From: Micromonospora sp. Llam0
Lineage (GTDB): Bacteria; Actinomycetota; Actinomycetes; Mycobacteriales; Micromonosporaceae
Reading direction: 5' to 3'
Length of the DNA stretch: 64,000 bases
NCBI RefSeq assembly: GCF_003751085.1
Contig: NZ_RJJY01000002.1
Coordinates: forward strand, 434,001-498,000
Below are positions 8,739-17,593 of this stretch, one piece after another. Within the stretch, counting starts at the first letter, position 1; the number at the start of each line of letters is the position of its first letter. A program made the position numbers and the translations under genes. The notes under the pieces were generated by a model. It ran no database searches and was not told where the DNA came from. It was given only the letters and a program-made list of their open reading frames with translations.

Positions 8739-9422
8739 ATGACCGAACCCACCACCCAACAGCCCACCACTGCGGCGCCGGCATCGGTTCCAGCGGCGCG
8801 CGCAGGATGGCTGGAACCGCGCTCTCGCCGAGACGGTGCTGACAACATCGCCCAGGCCGCCGGCCTACCCGCCGGGGCAGCTGCGTCCATAATCGCTACC
8901 AGGGTGCAGGAGCTACGCCTGCAGCGTGACGTGCTGGTCGACGAGTTGGACGTGTGCCGGGCCACCCGGGACCGCTACCGGAAGGCGAGCGGCACCCTCC
9001 GCGCCGACCTCACCGCCGCAGAGACGCTGATGCACTCCGTCCAGGCTGCCCACGGCGTGATCGCTCACCGCATCCAGCTGCTCGACTCCCTCACCCACCA
9101 GATGCTCGACGAGGAGACGATCACGGTCGGCGAGATCCGGTATTGGCTGCGGACCGGGGAGCCGTCGCCGGCGACCGCACGCCGAGAGCAACAGGCCGCC
9201 GAAACCACCCCGGCCGTCTCCGGCACCATCGCCATCGGCGAAACCCCCCTGGTCATCCGGCTCCTCGACGGCGAGCCGGTGCGGCTCACCACCGGCACCG
9301 GCCGCACCGTCGAGGGCTACCGGGCAGCCACCTGCCCCGGTGACGGCATGGCCGGTCACCGTCACGACGTCCGCTGCGTGGCAGCCACACCCCACGGCAC
9401 CGCCCCGGAGAGCACCCGATGA
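8739..9422 (+). CDS. Hypothetical phage protein with coiled coil
   Basis: This protein has 227 residues, started by ATG after GAGGAGACC. Residues about 50-105 are strongly helical and heptad-like (RVQELRLQRDVLVDELDVCR and on), so a coiled coil is likely. The C-terminus has several His and Cys residues (CPGDGMAGHRHDVRCV), a possible metal site. No family is recognised. Its stop overlaps the next ATG. Confidence 0.75.
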   Translation: MTEPTTQQPTTAAPASVPAARAGWLEPRSRRDGADNIAQAAGLPAGAAASIIATRVQELRLQRDVLVDELDVCRATRDRYRKASGTLRADLTAAETLMHSVQAAHGVIAHRIQLLDSLTHQMLDEETITVGEIRYWLRTGEPSPATARREQQAAETTPAVSGTIAIGETPLVIRLLDGEPVRLTTGTGRTVEGYRAATCPGDGMAGHRHDVRCVAATPHGTAPESTR

Positions 9423-9535
9423 GCACCAACCAGCCCACCGGCAAGGTGCCCCACAACCGCGGTTGCGGCGAGCTCCTGATCGCAGCGATGACCGCCATCG
9501 CTGCCGTGGTCACCGTCCTGTGGGGTGCCCGGTGA
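9419..9535 (+). CDS. Very small membrane protein
   Basis: This protein has 38 residues. One hydrophobic segment (LLIAAMTAIAAVVTVLWG) covers the C-terminal half. It overlaps both neighbours by a few bases, typical of this early operon. Confidence 0.6.
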   Translation: MSTNQPTGKVPHNRGCGELLIAAMTAIAAVVTVLWGAR

Positions 9536-9699
9536 GACGCCGCCGCCCGCCCAAATCCCGGCCGACCGTCGATCAGCTCGCCCGGCAGCGCGCTGCCGCC
9601 CTGGCCGCGCAGGCCGAGTCGGGCACCGCCGACCGGGCCGCCCTACTCGCCCAACTCAAGCCCATCTATCTCCGAAAGGGGTGGTACCGCCATGGATGA
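9532..9699 (+). CDS. Small basic hypothetical protein
   Basis: This protein has 55 residues from a GTG overlapping the previous stop. The N-terminus is very basic (RRRRPPKSRP), followed by an Ala-rich helix and LKPIYLRKGWYRHG at the end. It may bind nucleic acid through the basic tail; this is inference only. Confidence 0.6.
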   Translation: MRRRRPPKSRPTVDQLARQRAAALAAQAESGTADRAALLAQLKPIYLRKGWYRHG

Positions 9700-9862
9700 C
9701 CCAATCGCCCGGCTACGCGAAGAGCGCGACCTCGCACGGGCGGCCGCCGCTATCGCCGAAGCCCAGTGCGCCATCCGCGACGCCCTCATCGACGAGCAGC
9801 AAGAGTTGATCGAGACGCTACGGGTGATGGCGCTGGACGCAGCCGACCACATCCAGGACTGA
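9692..9862 (+). CDS. Small coiled-coil hypothetical protein
   Basis: This protein has 56 residues and is acidic and helical throughout (LREERDLARAAAAIAEAQC and following). GAAAGGGG lies upstream of the ATG. It overlaps the preceding gene by 8 bases. No family is recognised. Confidence 0.6.
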   Translation: MDDPIARLREERDLARAAAAIAEAQCAIRDALIDEQQELIETLRVMALDAADHIQD

Positions 9863-9867
9863 CCGCC

Positions 9868-10188
9868 ATGCTGCCCATCACCCCGCACCTGCACCACGGC
9901 CCGATATCGGAGCCCCGCTGCGGACGCCCGCCCGTCGGCGACCGGTTCGCGCCGTGCCCTGGCCGGCCACACCCCGTCACCCTGCCCATCCGCGCCGACA
10001 TGGCCATGGTGGCGGCCGACCGCTGGACACCCGAGTGGTACGACGCCCGCACCTCACTGTGGGACGCCATAGCCGGCCGGAACCTGCACTACGGGCACCA
10101 GCCGGCCGAGATTCACCCGACAACCGGGCAGCTGCTTGAAGCAGGTGATCCGCTGATGCAACCGCCGGCCCCGACCGGAGCAGCCTGA
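9868..10188 (+). CDS. Hypothetical phage protein
   Basis: This protein has 106 residues. It contains the stretch MAMVAADRWTPEWYDARTSL and ends Pro-rich. No recognised domain. The start is the ATG five bases after the previous stop; the upstream extension of the frame shadows that gene. Confidence 0.6.
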   Translation: MLPITPHLHHGPISEPRCGRPPVGDRFAPCPGRPHPVTLPIRADMAMVAADRWTPEWYDARTSLWDAIAGRNLHYGHQPAEIHPTTGQLLEAGDPLMQPPAPTGAA

Positions 10189-10385
10189 TGACACCAATGG
10201 CGGTGTACCGCGCTGCACGTGACTGGGCTGACCAGCACGGCCATCCCCAACCCGACGACCGCCTCGTTGACCTGATCTACCGGATGGCCAGCCAGGGTCA
10301 GACCACCCTGCACATCACGTCCGGTCCGCCTGACATCCGCGTCATCCCGGTGCCGTACGACCCCCGCACCGGCCGATCCCTGTAA
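10188..10385 (+). CDS. Hypothetical phage protein
   Basis: This protein has 65 residues and starts at an ATG sharing a base with the preceding TGA. The sequence (VYRAARDWADQHGHPQPDD, then DLIYRMASQG) is compact and globular-looking. Unrecognised. Confidence 0.65.
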   Translation: MTPMAVYRAARDWADQHGHPQPDDRLVDLIYRMASQGQTTLHITSGPPDIRVIPVPYDPRTGRSL

Positions 10386-10414
10386 CCACCAACGCCCGAG
10401 GAGGCCACCCCAGC

Positions 10415-11212
10415 ATGACCAGCAGCCACCACCACCCGGCCGTCCTACACGCGATCACCTCCTGCCACCAGCTCGCCAAGAGCCGGCAGCATCTCGCCCA
10501 CGTCGTCCAGGAGGAGGCACTTGACCGGGCCGCCCGCGCTGCTACCGATACCCGTGACGGGTTGCGCAGCCAGGTGCTCGGCCGCCGCCACCAGCTGGGC
10601 GGCCACGCCGACCCCGTCGCAGGACGCATCGACACCACGCCGACCGGCGACCGGGCCGGCCCGATGGCCCGACTCGCCGACTCCATTGACACCACCATCG
10701 GGTGGCTGGCCCGCATCGTCACCGGCGGACACTACGACGGAAACCTCGACCCGTTGACCGTCATCCGGGAAGACCTGCCCAACCTGCGACGTCCAGCAGC
10801 AGCGGCCGCCCACGTTGGCCGCTGGCTGGTCGAGGCCGACGACAAGATCCGCCGCACCCTCGGCCTCCTGCCGGACCATCTGCCGGTGCCGGGCAACCTC
10901 GCCTGTCCAGCCTGCGGGCTGCGGATGCTGCGCATCGTCACCTCCGCCCCCGACTCGGCCGGCTGGGTGATCGTCTGCACCAACCCGGACTGCATGTGCT
11001 CCGGCAACCGGTCCTGCCGCTGCGGCATGCCCGTCCAGGGTTTCGGCGCCGGCCACATCTGGGACCGCAGCACGCAGCTGGTCGACGGGCTGCTGCGGCA
11101 GCTGCCCCGCCGCCGGGTCCGGTCCGGCCGTACCGTGGTCGTCGACGACCGGGGCGACGTCGAGGGGGTGGCAGCTTGTACGTCCCTCGGATACGGCTCG
11201 GCGCCCGCATAG
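10415..11212 (+). CDS. Zinc-ribbon phage protein with helical N-terminal region
   Basis: This protein has 265 residues and follows GAGGAGGCC. The first about 155 residues are helical. After that come CPACG (near 167) and CTNPDCMCSGNRSCRCGM, enough cysteines for one or two zinc sites. The layout suggests a DNA- or RNA-binding adaptor, but no family function is known to me. It is near the end of the early operon. Confidence 0.75.
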   Translation: MTSSHHHPAVLHAITSCHQLAKSRQHLAHVVQEEALDRAARAATDTRDGLRSQVLGRRHQLGGHADPVAGRIDTTPTGDRAGPMARLADSIDTTIGWLARIVTGGHYDGNLDPLTVIREDLPNLRRPAAAAAHVGRWLVEADDKIRRTLGLLPDHLPVPGNLACPACGLRMLRIVTSAPDSAGWVIVCTNPDCMCSGNRSCRCGMPVQGFGAGHIWDRSTQLVDGLLRQLPRRRVRSGRTVVVDDRGDVEGVAACTSLGYGSAPA

Positions 11213-11355
11213 CCCGGCTGACTTCGGGCACGCCACTGGCCAAGGCTGGCGTCATGGCCGCCGTCGCGTTCGTACCCGGCTACCGGCAGGCCCTGGCCGC
11301 TGCGTTGCAGGCGGAGCGGGACGAGATCAAGCGGCGGGCGGTCGAGGGCCGGTGA
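11176..11355 (+). CDS. Small hypothetical protein, TTG start
   Basis: This protein has 59 residues. The TTG follows GAGGGG with 8-base spacing and overlaps the end of the zinc-ribbon gene. The sequence (YVPRIRLGARIARL, then VAFVPGYRQALAAALQAER) is amphipathic and basic. No family is recognised. Confidence 0.55.
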   Translation: MYVPRIRLGARIARLTSGTPLAKAGVMAAVAFVPGYRQALAAALQAERDEIKRRAVEGR

Positions 11356-11621
11356 CCACCATGCTGCACGCCCCCACCCCTACGTGGGAGGAGTGGGGCA
11401 CCGCCGCCGCCTGCGCCGCCGCCCTCGCCATCCCCAACCGCCCGATTACGGCGCTCGTGATCCGACAGTGGGCCTGGCGCAGCAGGCAACCGGGCGACCG
11501 GCTCGCCGGCCTGCTCCCGTCCGTACGCGGTAAGGGACCCAGGACCGGGCCGACCCTGTACCGCTTCCAGGACGTGGCCCGAGTAGCGCAGCTGACCGAG
11601 CCTGGTCTAAGATCGCTATAA
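11352..11621 (+). CDS. Possible MerR-fold DNA-binding protein
   Basis: This protein has 89 residues. ITALVIRQWAWRSRQPGDRL, then a Gly/Lys loop and TLYRFQDVARVAQL, resembles the helix-turn-helix plus strand pattern of small MerR-like or excisionase-like proteins. As the last gene of the early block it could be a regulator. The assignment is tentative. Confidence 0.65.
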   Translation: MTTMLHAPTPTWEEWGTAAACAAALAIPNRPITALVIRQWAWRSRQPGDRLAGLLPSVRGKGPRTGPTLYRFQDVARVAQLTEPGLRSL

Positions 11622-11657
11622 CACTGCGATCAGGTGCAGTGTGCCCGTTTTCAGGTA

Positions 11658-11693
11658 GCGGCCCCGGACGACCAGCGATGGTCCCGGGGCCGC
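11658..11693 (+). terminator. Strong hairpin between early and late modules
   Basis: GCGGCCCCGG (11658-11667) pairs with CCGGGGCCGC (11684-11693), and inside it GACCA pairs with TGGTC around a GCGA tetraloop, with a 2-base bulge. There is no U tract. It sits in the 225-base gap (11622-11846) before the terminase genes, so it may end early transcription or belong to the packaging (cos/pac) region. Nothing else is evident in that gap. Confidence 0.65.
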
Positions 11694-11846
11694 CGCCGTT
11701 GAGGGCGTCCACGTGGTGGTGGAGGGACGGCGGGCCCGGCACATCGGACCCCCCGGCTCGGCAACCGGGCCCGCCCACACCACCGCAGCACCAGCCAGCA
11801 CCCCTACCCCCGACACCGGCGAGGTGAGCCGCCCGTGAGGTGACCC

Positions 11847-12365
11847 ATGCCCCGACCACCTACCCGCCCCGTCACCGAGGCCGACTACGACCAGGTCCGC
11901 GAGCTGCACGCCCAAGGCCTCAGCCGGAACAAGATCGCGACGACGATGCAGCGGGGCACCCGCACTGTCAGCCGGCTCGCCGCCGAGATGGGCCTCAGCT
12001 TCCACGCCGAGAGGACGCGAGAAGCGACCGCAGCCAAGCAGGCCACCGCCCGCGAACGCCGCGCCACCCTCGCCCTGGCCTTGCTGGACGACGCCGCCCG
12101 CCTCCGCGCCCAACTCTGGGAAGCGGCCTCCTACGTCGACCACGGCGGCAAAGAATTCGAACGCCGCGACTGGACCATGGACGAGCCGACCTTCGCCGAC
12201 AAAGCCAAGATCATGCAATCGGTCGGCATCGCCGTCGACCGCGCCGTCAAGCTCGACGAATACGACAAGGACACCGGCACCGAAGACGACAAGTCCATGC
12301 TCGTCGACCTCCGCGAAGCCCTCCTCGTCGTCCGCCGCACCGCAGCTCCTCCGGCAGAACCGTGA
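11847..12365 (+). CDS. Terminase small subunit
   Basis: This 172-residue protein recognises phage DNA for packaging and recruits the large subunit. The N-terminal HTH is plain: EADYDQVRELHAQGLSRNKI, then RGTRTVSRLAAEMG. A helical middle and C-terminal region presumably oligomerise. It lies immediately before the large terminase and overlaps its GTG start by GTGA. Confidence 0.8.
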   Translation: MPRPPTRPVTEADYDQVRELHAQGLSRNKIATTMQRGTRTVSRLAAEMGLSFHAERTREATAAKQATARERRATLALALLDDAARLRAQLWEAASYVDHGGKEFERRDWTMDEPTFADKAKIMQSVGIAVDRAVKLDEYDKDTGTEDDKSMLVDLREALLVVRRTAAPPAEP

Positions 12366-13642
12366 GCGGCATCGACCTCCGCAACCTGCCGATCAGCGAA
12401 AAGCAGATCGAGTACGTCTGCGAATCGAACTACTTCGTCAACCTCGCCGAAGGCGCCATCCGCTCCGGCAAGACCGCCTCCGGCCTGCTTCGCTGGCTCA
12501 TGTACCTGGCCGATCCGAAAACCCCCCGCACCGGCGACCTCCTCGTCACCGCCAAGACGTACGACACCGCCGTCAGGAACATCTTCAACCCGCTCCGCGA
12601 CCCCGCCCTGTTCGGCCCGCTCGCCAAGGCCACCAGCTACACCCGAGGCGCGTCGACCGCGCAGATCCTCGGACACACGGTCGAAGTCGTCACCTTCAAC
12701 GACGCCCGCGCAGAGGAACGCCTTCGAGGCATGACCTGCCGCGGCGCCTACGTCGATGAGTGGTCACTGATGCAGCAGCCGTTCCACGAGCAGCTCCTCG
12801 GCCGCTGCTCCGTCGACGGCGCCCAGATCTTCGGCAACACCAACCCCGACAACCCCGGACACTGGCTGAAGGCAGACGGCATCGACGAAGCCAAACCCGG
12901 CGGTCGGCTCTCCGCCGACTGGTACGTGCTGAAGTTCTTCCTCGACGACAACCCGGCTCTATCCGAGCGGGGCAAGGAGCGGTACCGCCGCCAGTACAAG
13001 GGGCTGTGGTATCGGCGGATGATCCTGGGCGAGTGGTGCCTGGCTGAGGGTGCTGTGCTGTCGAGCTGGGACCCGGCAACCCACGTCGTCAAGACCCTGC
13101 CGCAGATTGTCCGCTGGGTCAGCCTCGGGATCGACCACGGCGTGGTGTCCCCGTTCGCGGCGCTGCTCCTGGGCGTCGGCGCCGACGGAAAACTGTACCT
13201 GGTCCGTGAGTGGCGGTGGGACTCGAAGAAGCAGATGCAGCAGCTGTCCGATGCCGAGTACTCCCGCCGTCTCACGCGGTGGCTGGCCGACCAGCAGGTC
13301 CGCCCGGAGTGGATCTGCGTCGACCCGTCTGCAACCTACTTCACCCGGGCGATGTTCGATCAGGGCTTCACTCCGGTCGGTGCGGACAACGCGGTGGTCG
13401 CTGGGGTGCAGCTCGTCAACAGCCTGCTCGCCGAAGGGCTGCTGTACGTCCACGAGTCGTGTGAGGGCTGGATCGACGAAGCCCCCGGCTACGTGTGGGA
13501 CGACAAGGCCGCTCTGCTGGGCGAGGATAAGCCGCTCAAGCAGCGCGATCACAGCCTTGACGGTGGCCGGTACGCGATCAAGACCCCTGAGGTGGTGTGG
13601 CGGAAGATGCTGCGCACTGACTACGCCCTCGCCGCACCCTGA
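12362..13642 (+). CDS. Terminase large subunit
   Basis: This 426-residue packaging motor has Walker A GAIRSGKTAS (Lys37) and Walker B AYVDEW (Asp132, Glu133). The C-terminal RNase H-like nuclease has GIDHG (Asp258), CVDPSA (Asp321) and SLDGGRYAI (Asp400). The ATPase pumps DNA into the prohead and the nuclease cuts the concatemer. Length and motifs match the family. The start is a GTG overlapping the small subunit stop; the longer upstream frame is a shadow. Confidence 0.95.
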   Translation: MSGIDLRNLPISEKQIEYVCESNYFVNLAEGAIRSGKTASGLLRWLMYLADPKTPRTGDLLVTAKTYDTAVRNIFNPLRDPALFGPLAKATSYTRGASTAQILGHTVEVVTFNDARAEERLRGMTCRGAYVDEWSLMQQPFHEQLLGRCSVDGAQIFGNTNPDNPGHWLKADGIDEAKPGGRLSADWYVLKFFLDDNPALSERGKERYRRQYKGLWYRRMILGEWCLAEGAVLSSWDPATHVVKTLPQIVRWVSLGIDHGVVSPFAALLLGVGADGKLYLVREWRWDSKKQMQQLSDAEYSRRLTRWLADQQVRPEWICVDPSATYFTRAMFDQGFTPVGADNAVVAGVQLVNSLLAEGLLYVHESCEGWIDEAPGYVWDDKAALLGEDKPLKQRDHSLDGGRYAIKTPEVVWRKMLRTDYALAAP

Positions 13643-13666
13643 CCCGAATCGTACCGTTTCATCCAC

Positions 13667-13690
13667 ACACCATAGCCACCGTTATGGTGT
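13667..13690. promoter_or_regulatory. Inverted repeat before portal gene
   Basis: ACACCATA (13667-13674) and TATGGTGT (13683-13690) form an 8-bp inverted repeat with an 8-base loop, flanked on both sides by TCATCCAC. It lies in the 82-base gap between terminase and portal. It may be a processing or regulatory hairpin; it is modest in strength. Confidence 0.45.
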
Positions 13691-13724
13691 CATCCACCCT
13701 GGACCCGAGGAGGGCAGCAGCGTC

Positions 13725-15308
13725 ATGCCGATGCCCACCAACGGCTCCGAATGGCCACCCGCCGCACACGCCCCGGCCTACCAGGCATACACCGACTGGG
13801 ACGCCTGGTTCGTTGGCGATCCCGCAGAGTTGGCCGACGTCTACCAACGCCGTGGCGTCACCACACACCGCATCCGCCCATCCCAGATGGCCGGCGGACT
13901 CGTCGGGTTGCTGTCCCGCTGGATGTGGGGCCAACCCGTCCGCTCCGACCAACGCGACACCCGCCTCCACGTCCCAGTGCCGGCCGACCTGGCCGCCACG
14001 AGCGCCGGCATGCTGTTCAGCGAGGCCCCTACGCTGACGTGCAAGTCGACCGCGGCCCAGGACGCCGTCGACCAGCTCGCCGCCACCGGGCTCACCGTCA
14101 TGCTCCGGCACGCCGCCGAACTCGGCTCCGTCCTCGGTGACGTCTACCTCCGGCCGGTCGTCGACCCCGAGATCTCACCCACCACCGCCATCCCGACCGC
14201 GGTGCCGGCCGACGCGGTGATCCCCACCATCCGCTGGGGCAAACTCGTCGAAGCCACCTTGTGGTCGACTCTCACGGACTCGGGTGGCACCGTTGTCCGC
14301 CTGCTCGAGCACCACGACGTAGTGTCGGGTGTCGGGCGGATCGAGTACCGGCTGTTCGAAGGCACCCCCGAAAACCTCGGCCGGCCGATCCCGCTCACCG
14401 AACACCCCGATGCCGAGTGGGCTGCCGCCCTGGTCGACGCCGACGGCTACCAGTCGACCGGCCTCGACCGGCTCGACATCGTGAGGGTGGCCAACGCCGG
14501 CCCACAACGCCGCTGGCGCAAGCTGGGACCGCTGAAGTACCACGGCAGGTCCGATTTCGATGGCAACGAACCCCTGTTCGACCGCATCGACGAAGTGTGG
14601 ACGTCGTGGATGCAGGACATCCGCAACGGCCGAGGACGCATCACCGTCCCCGACTACATGCTGCAATCCAACGGGCGGGGCGCTGGCGCGACGTGGGACG
14701 CCGACCGCGAGGTCTACTCCGCCGTCAACGCGCTACCCGATCAGAACGTCGGGCTGACGGTCACCCAGTTCGCCATCCGCCACGTCGAGCACAAGGCGAC
14801 CATCGACGAGCTGATGCAGACGGCGATGCGCCACGCCGGCCTCTCCGCGCAGACGCTCGGCGAAGAGGGCGACGTGGCGATGACTGCCACCGAAGCCCAC
14901 GCCCGCGAACGCCAAAGCTTTGTGACGCAAGGCGACCGGCAAAACAGCTTTGAGCCGGGAATCGCCGACTACACCGAACTGCACCTGATGCTCGACGCCA
15001 TTCACTTCGGTGGTACCACGCCGGAGCGGCCGAGTGTCGCGTGGCCTGACGGGGTCGCCGAAAGCCCGGAGACGATCGCACGCACTCTGCAGCTGGTGGC
15101 TGCGGCTGAGGCGGCGTCGACCCGTACCAAGGTCATGATGCTGCATCCCGACTGGACACCCGAGCAGGTGGCCGAGGAGGTCGCCGAGATCAAGGGTGAT
15201 CAGCCGGCACCGGTCGAGGTCGGTCCGGCGCTGGGTGCGCTGGCCGGCAACGGCCCGCCAGCCGACGAGGGCCAGGGCGACGAGCAGGAAGAGCAGCCTG
15301 AGGAGTAG
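13725..15308 (+). CDS. Portal protein
   Basis: This 527-residue protein has an SPP1 gp6-like portal arrangement: an N-terminal region with YQRRGVTTHRIRPSQM and MWGQP, a long central helix region (QFAIRHVEHKATIDELMQTA) and an acidic C-terminus. The portal dodecamer is the DNA channel and docking site for terminase. The ATG follows GAGGAGGG. Order terminase-portal-MuF supports the call. Confidence 0.88.
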   Translation: MPMPTNGSEWPPAAHAPAYQAYTDWDAWFVGDPAELADVYQRRGVTTHRIRPSQMAGGLVGLLSRWMWGQPVRSDQRDTRLHVPVPADLAATSAGMLFSEAPTLTCKSTAAQDAVDQLAATGLTVMLRHAAELGSVLGDVYLRPVVDPEISPTTAIPTAVPADAVIPTIRWGKLVEATLWSTLTDSGGTVVRLLEHHDVVSGVGRIEYRLFEGTPENLGRPIPLTEHPDAEWAAALVDADGYQSTGLDRLDIVRVANAGPQRRWRKLGPLKYHGRSDFDGNEPLFDRIDEVWTSWMQDIRNGRGRITVPDYMLQSNGRGAGATWDADREVYSAVNALPDQNVGLTVTQFAIRHVEHKATIDELMQTAMRHAGLSAQTLGEEGDVAMTATEAHARERQSFVTQGDRQNSFEPGIADYTELHLMLDAIHFGGTTPERPSVAWPDGVAESPETIARTLQLVAAAEAASTRTKVMMLHPDWTPEQVAEEVAEIKGDQPAPVEVGPALGALAGNGPPADEGQGDEQEEQPEE

Positions 15309-15311
15309 GCC

Positions 15312-17366
15312 ATGGCGCTCGACGCCGACCAGCTCGACGCCGTCTCCCGCGCCTCCGCCGACCTCTACCGGGAGGCAGAGTCAGCGATCGTCCGGGAAGT
15401 CACCCGCCGGCTTGCCGCCGGAGCCGGCGACGCTCCGGACTGGGCGGTGGAACGGCTCGGCGCAGTCGCCCAGCTGAGGCGCGCGGTCGAGCGGATCCTC
15501 GAGCTCACCAGTACGGCGGCCGGCTGGTCGATCCGCGACGCCATCGCATCCGCCTACCGCAGCGGCACAGCGCTCGCCACCACGCAGCTGCCGTCCTGGC
15601 TGGTGCCGGGTGATCCGGACCTCGGTGGCGCCCGATCTGCTGTGGCCACGGTGCCTCGGGTGGCTGCGATGGAGTCCCTCGCCGCCGCCACGGTGGCGGA
15701 CGTCGGGGCCAAGTCGGGCAACGTCCTGCGCAACGTGCTGGACGTGTACCGGTCGGTGATTCAGCAGGCCACGGCTGTGTCCATCGCTGGCGGCATGACC
15801 CGGCTGCAGGCCTCGCAGCACGCCTACGCCAAGTTCGTCGACCAGGGCGTGGTCAGCTTCCGCGACGTGTCCGGCCGCCGCTGGCGACTCTCCTCCTACG
15901 TGGAGATGGCGACCAGGACGGTCACCCAACGCGCCGCCGTGCAGGGCCAGACTGACCGGCTCACCAGCCGTGGCGTGGATCTGGTGATCATCAGCAACAG
16001 CCCGCGCGAATGTCCACTGTGCAGACCTCACGAGAACCGCATCTACTCGATTTCCGGGAGCACGCCGCGCGGTCGGCAGGAGCTGCCGTCGATGGTCGGC
16101 CCTGGAACGGTCACCGTGGACGTCGCTGGCACCCTGACCGAAGCGCGCGCAGCCGGGCTATTTCACCCTAATTGCACTCATAGTGCGCGCAGCTTCCTGC
16201 CCGGCGCGACCCGCATCCCGGCCGGCGACACCTCCAACCCGCAAGGCTACGAAGCCAAGGACCGGCAGCGCGCCATCGAACGGAACATCCGCCGGTGGAA
16301 GGAACGCGAGCAGGCCGCCCTCACCCCGGAAGCGAAGACGGCGGCCCGGGCGAAGGTCCGCCAGTGGCAGGGCGCGATGAGGCAGCACCTCGACGCCAAC
16401 CCGGAGCTGAAGCGGTTGCGCTATCGCGAGTCCATCGGCGCCGGGAACATGCCGCGAAGGCCTCGCCCGGACGGTCCGATCACCGCCGAAGACCTCGGTC
16501 TGCCAGATCCTCAGCAGCCGGCCGCACCAGCACCACCCGCGCCCACCTCACCGCCGGCACCTCCACCAGCTGCACCCCAGCCAGCGGCAGCCCCGACACC
16601 GCAGCCGGTCAGCCGCCGACAGCCCGCAAACACCACCGACCCGTGGGACATCGCCGCCCAACTCACCACCGACGCCGAACAGGTCGAACTCCGGCAGCTC
16701 AGCGGCAATTCGACTCCGGTCGACCTGCACCTGCGCCGGGTCGGCCAGATGCAGGGCTTCGACGGCCTACCGCAGGTAGGCACCCGCGCTGAATTGGACG
16801 TCGCCGTGGCGTCCGGCTGGACGGAAGTGTGGCGCGGTGTCGTCGCCTCTCGGACCGGCAAGACTGCTGCGCAGATCAACGCCGACCTGCGCGCCGGACC
16901 GTACGAGCCAGGCCGGGGCATGTACGGCAACGGCTACTACACCAGCACCCGCTGGCAGACCGCCGAAACCTATCGGGGCAGAGACCCGCGCACCGACCAA
17001 CCGGCCCGCCCGGATGCGCTGGATTTCGAGCCGTCCGACTACGAGGGCGACGTCGAGCCGGACAGTCTGCTGCGGATCGCCATCGACCCCAACGCGCGCA
17101 TCGTCGACCTGGCCGACATCCAGCGGCAGATCCGCGCGTCCGGCGTCGACGCGACTGATCCGGCGGTCGCCGCAGTGCTGACCAACCCCGGCCGGTACGC
17201 GGCCGGCGCCGGCTACGACATCCTCCGCATCACTGGTGAGGGTGACGGCGCCCTGTACCCCGGCTGGGAGACGTCGGAAGATGACGTCAGCGCCCCACAA
17301 GCCCCGCAGTACGTCATCCTCAACCGGACGGTCATGTTGATCCAACGGGCGGAGGACGTGCCGTGA
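15312..17366 (+). CDS. MuF-like head protein fused to ADP-ribosyltransferase-like domain
   Basis: This protein has 684 residues. Residues about 1-340 are a MuF-type minor head protein, with the Cys/His motif ECPLCRPHENRIY and later FHPNCTHSARSF. A charged helix and a Pro/Ala-rich linker (about 405-450) follow. Residues about 480-684 resemble an ADP-ribosyltransferase: EVWRGV (Arg508), GRGMYGNGYYTST (534-546, the Ser/Thr core motif), LLRIAIDPNARIVDL and QYVILNRTVML. At the usual catalytic Glu position I read Gln666, so activity is uncertain. MuF-toxin fusions are known to ride in virions and may enter the host with the DNA. It lies between portal and scaffold. Confidence 0.85.
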   Translation: MALDADQLDAVSRASADLYREAESAIVREVTRRLAAGAGDAPDWAVERLGAVAQLRRAVERILELTSTAAGWSIRDAIASAYRSGTALATTQLPSWLVPGDPDLGGARSAVATVPRVAAMESLAAATVADVGAKSGNVLRNVLDVYRSVIQQATAVSIAGGMTRLQASQHAYAKFVDQGVVSFRDVSGRRWRLSSYVEMATRTVTQRAAVQGQTDRLTSRGVDLVIISNSPRECPLCRPHENRIYSISGSTPRGRQELPSMVGPGTVTVDVAGTLTEARAAGLFHPNCTHSARSFLPGATRIPAGDTSNPQGYEAKDRQRAIERNIRRWKEREQAALTPEAKTAARAKVRQWQGAMRQHLDANPELKRLRYRESIGAGNMPRRPRPDGPITAEDLGLPDPQQPAAPAPPAPTSPPAPPPAAPQPAAAPTPQPVSRRQPANTTDPWDIAAQLTTDAEQVELRQLSGNSTPVDLHLRRVGQMQGFDGLPQVGTRAELDVAVASGWTEVWRGVVASRTGKTAAQINADLRAGPYEPGRGMYGNGYYTSTRWQTAETYRGRDPRTDQPARPDALDFEPSDYEGDVEPDSLLRIAIDPNARIVDLADIQRQIRASGVDATDPAVAAVLTNPGRYAAGAGYDILRITGEGDGALYPGWETSEDDVSAPQAPQYVILNRTVMLIQRAEDVP

Positions 17367-17524
17367 CCCCCGACCTGTCCCGCCGGCTCGCCCGCGCCCT
17401 CGACATCGGTGCCGCCACGCCCGAGCAGCGTGAGCGTGTCATCGCCGCCGCCCAGCAGGCGCGCACCTTCGACCAGCTGCCGGAGCCTATCCGGCGCCTG
17501 GTTGAGCGGCTCGAAGCCGACTGA
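17363..17524 (+). CDS. Small hypothetical protein after MuF
   Basis: This protein has 53 residues from a GTG overlapping the MuF stop. It is helical (TPEQRERVIAAAQQARTFDQ, then IRRLVERLEAD). The tight coupling to the MuF-toxin gene makes an accessory or protective role conceivable, but nothing in the sequence shows it. Confidence 0.6.
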   Translation: MTPDLSRRLARALDIGAATPEQRERVIAAAQQARTFDQLPEPIRRLVERLEAD

Positions 17525-17593
17525 CCTCCGTGGCCTCAAGGCAGGCCGCGGCGAGCACCACCCCAACCGCGACCGCCTCAAGGAGGCCGATCG

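Noticed and set aside
11840..12361. Upstream extension of the large terminase frame
   Set aside because: Arg/Pro-rich shadow of the small terminase; GTG at 12362 fits the overlap.
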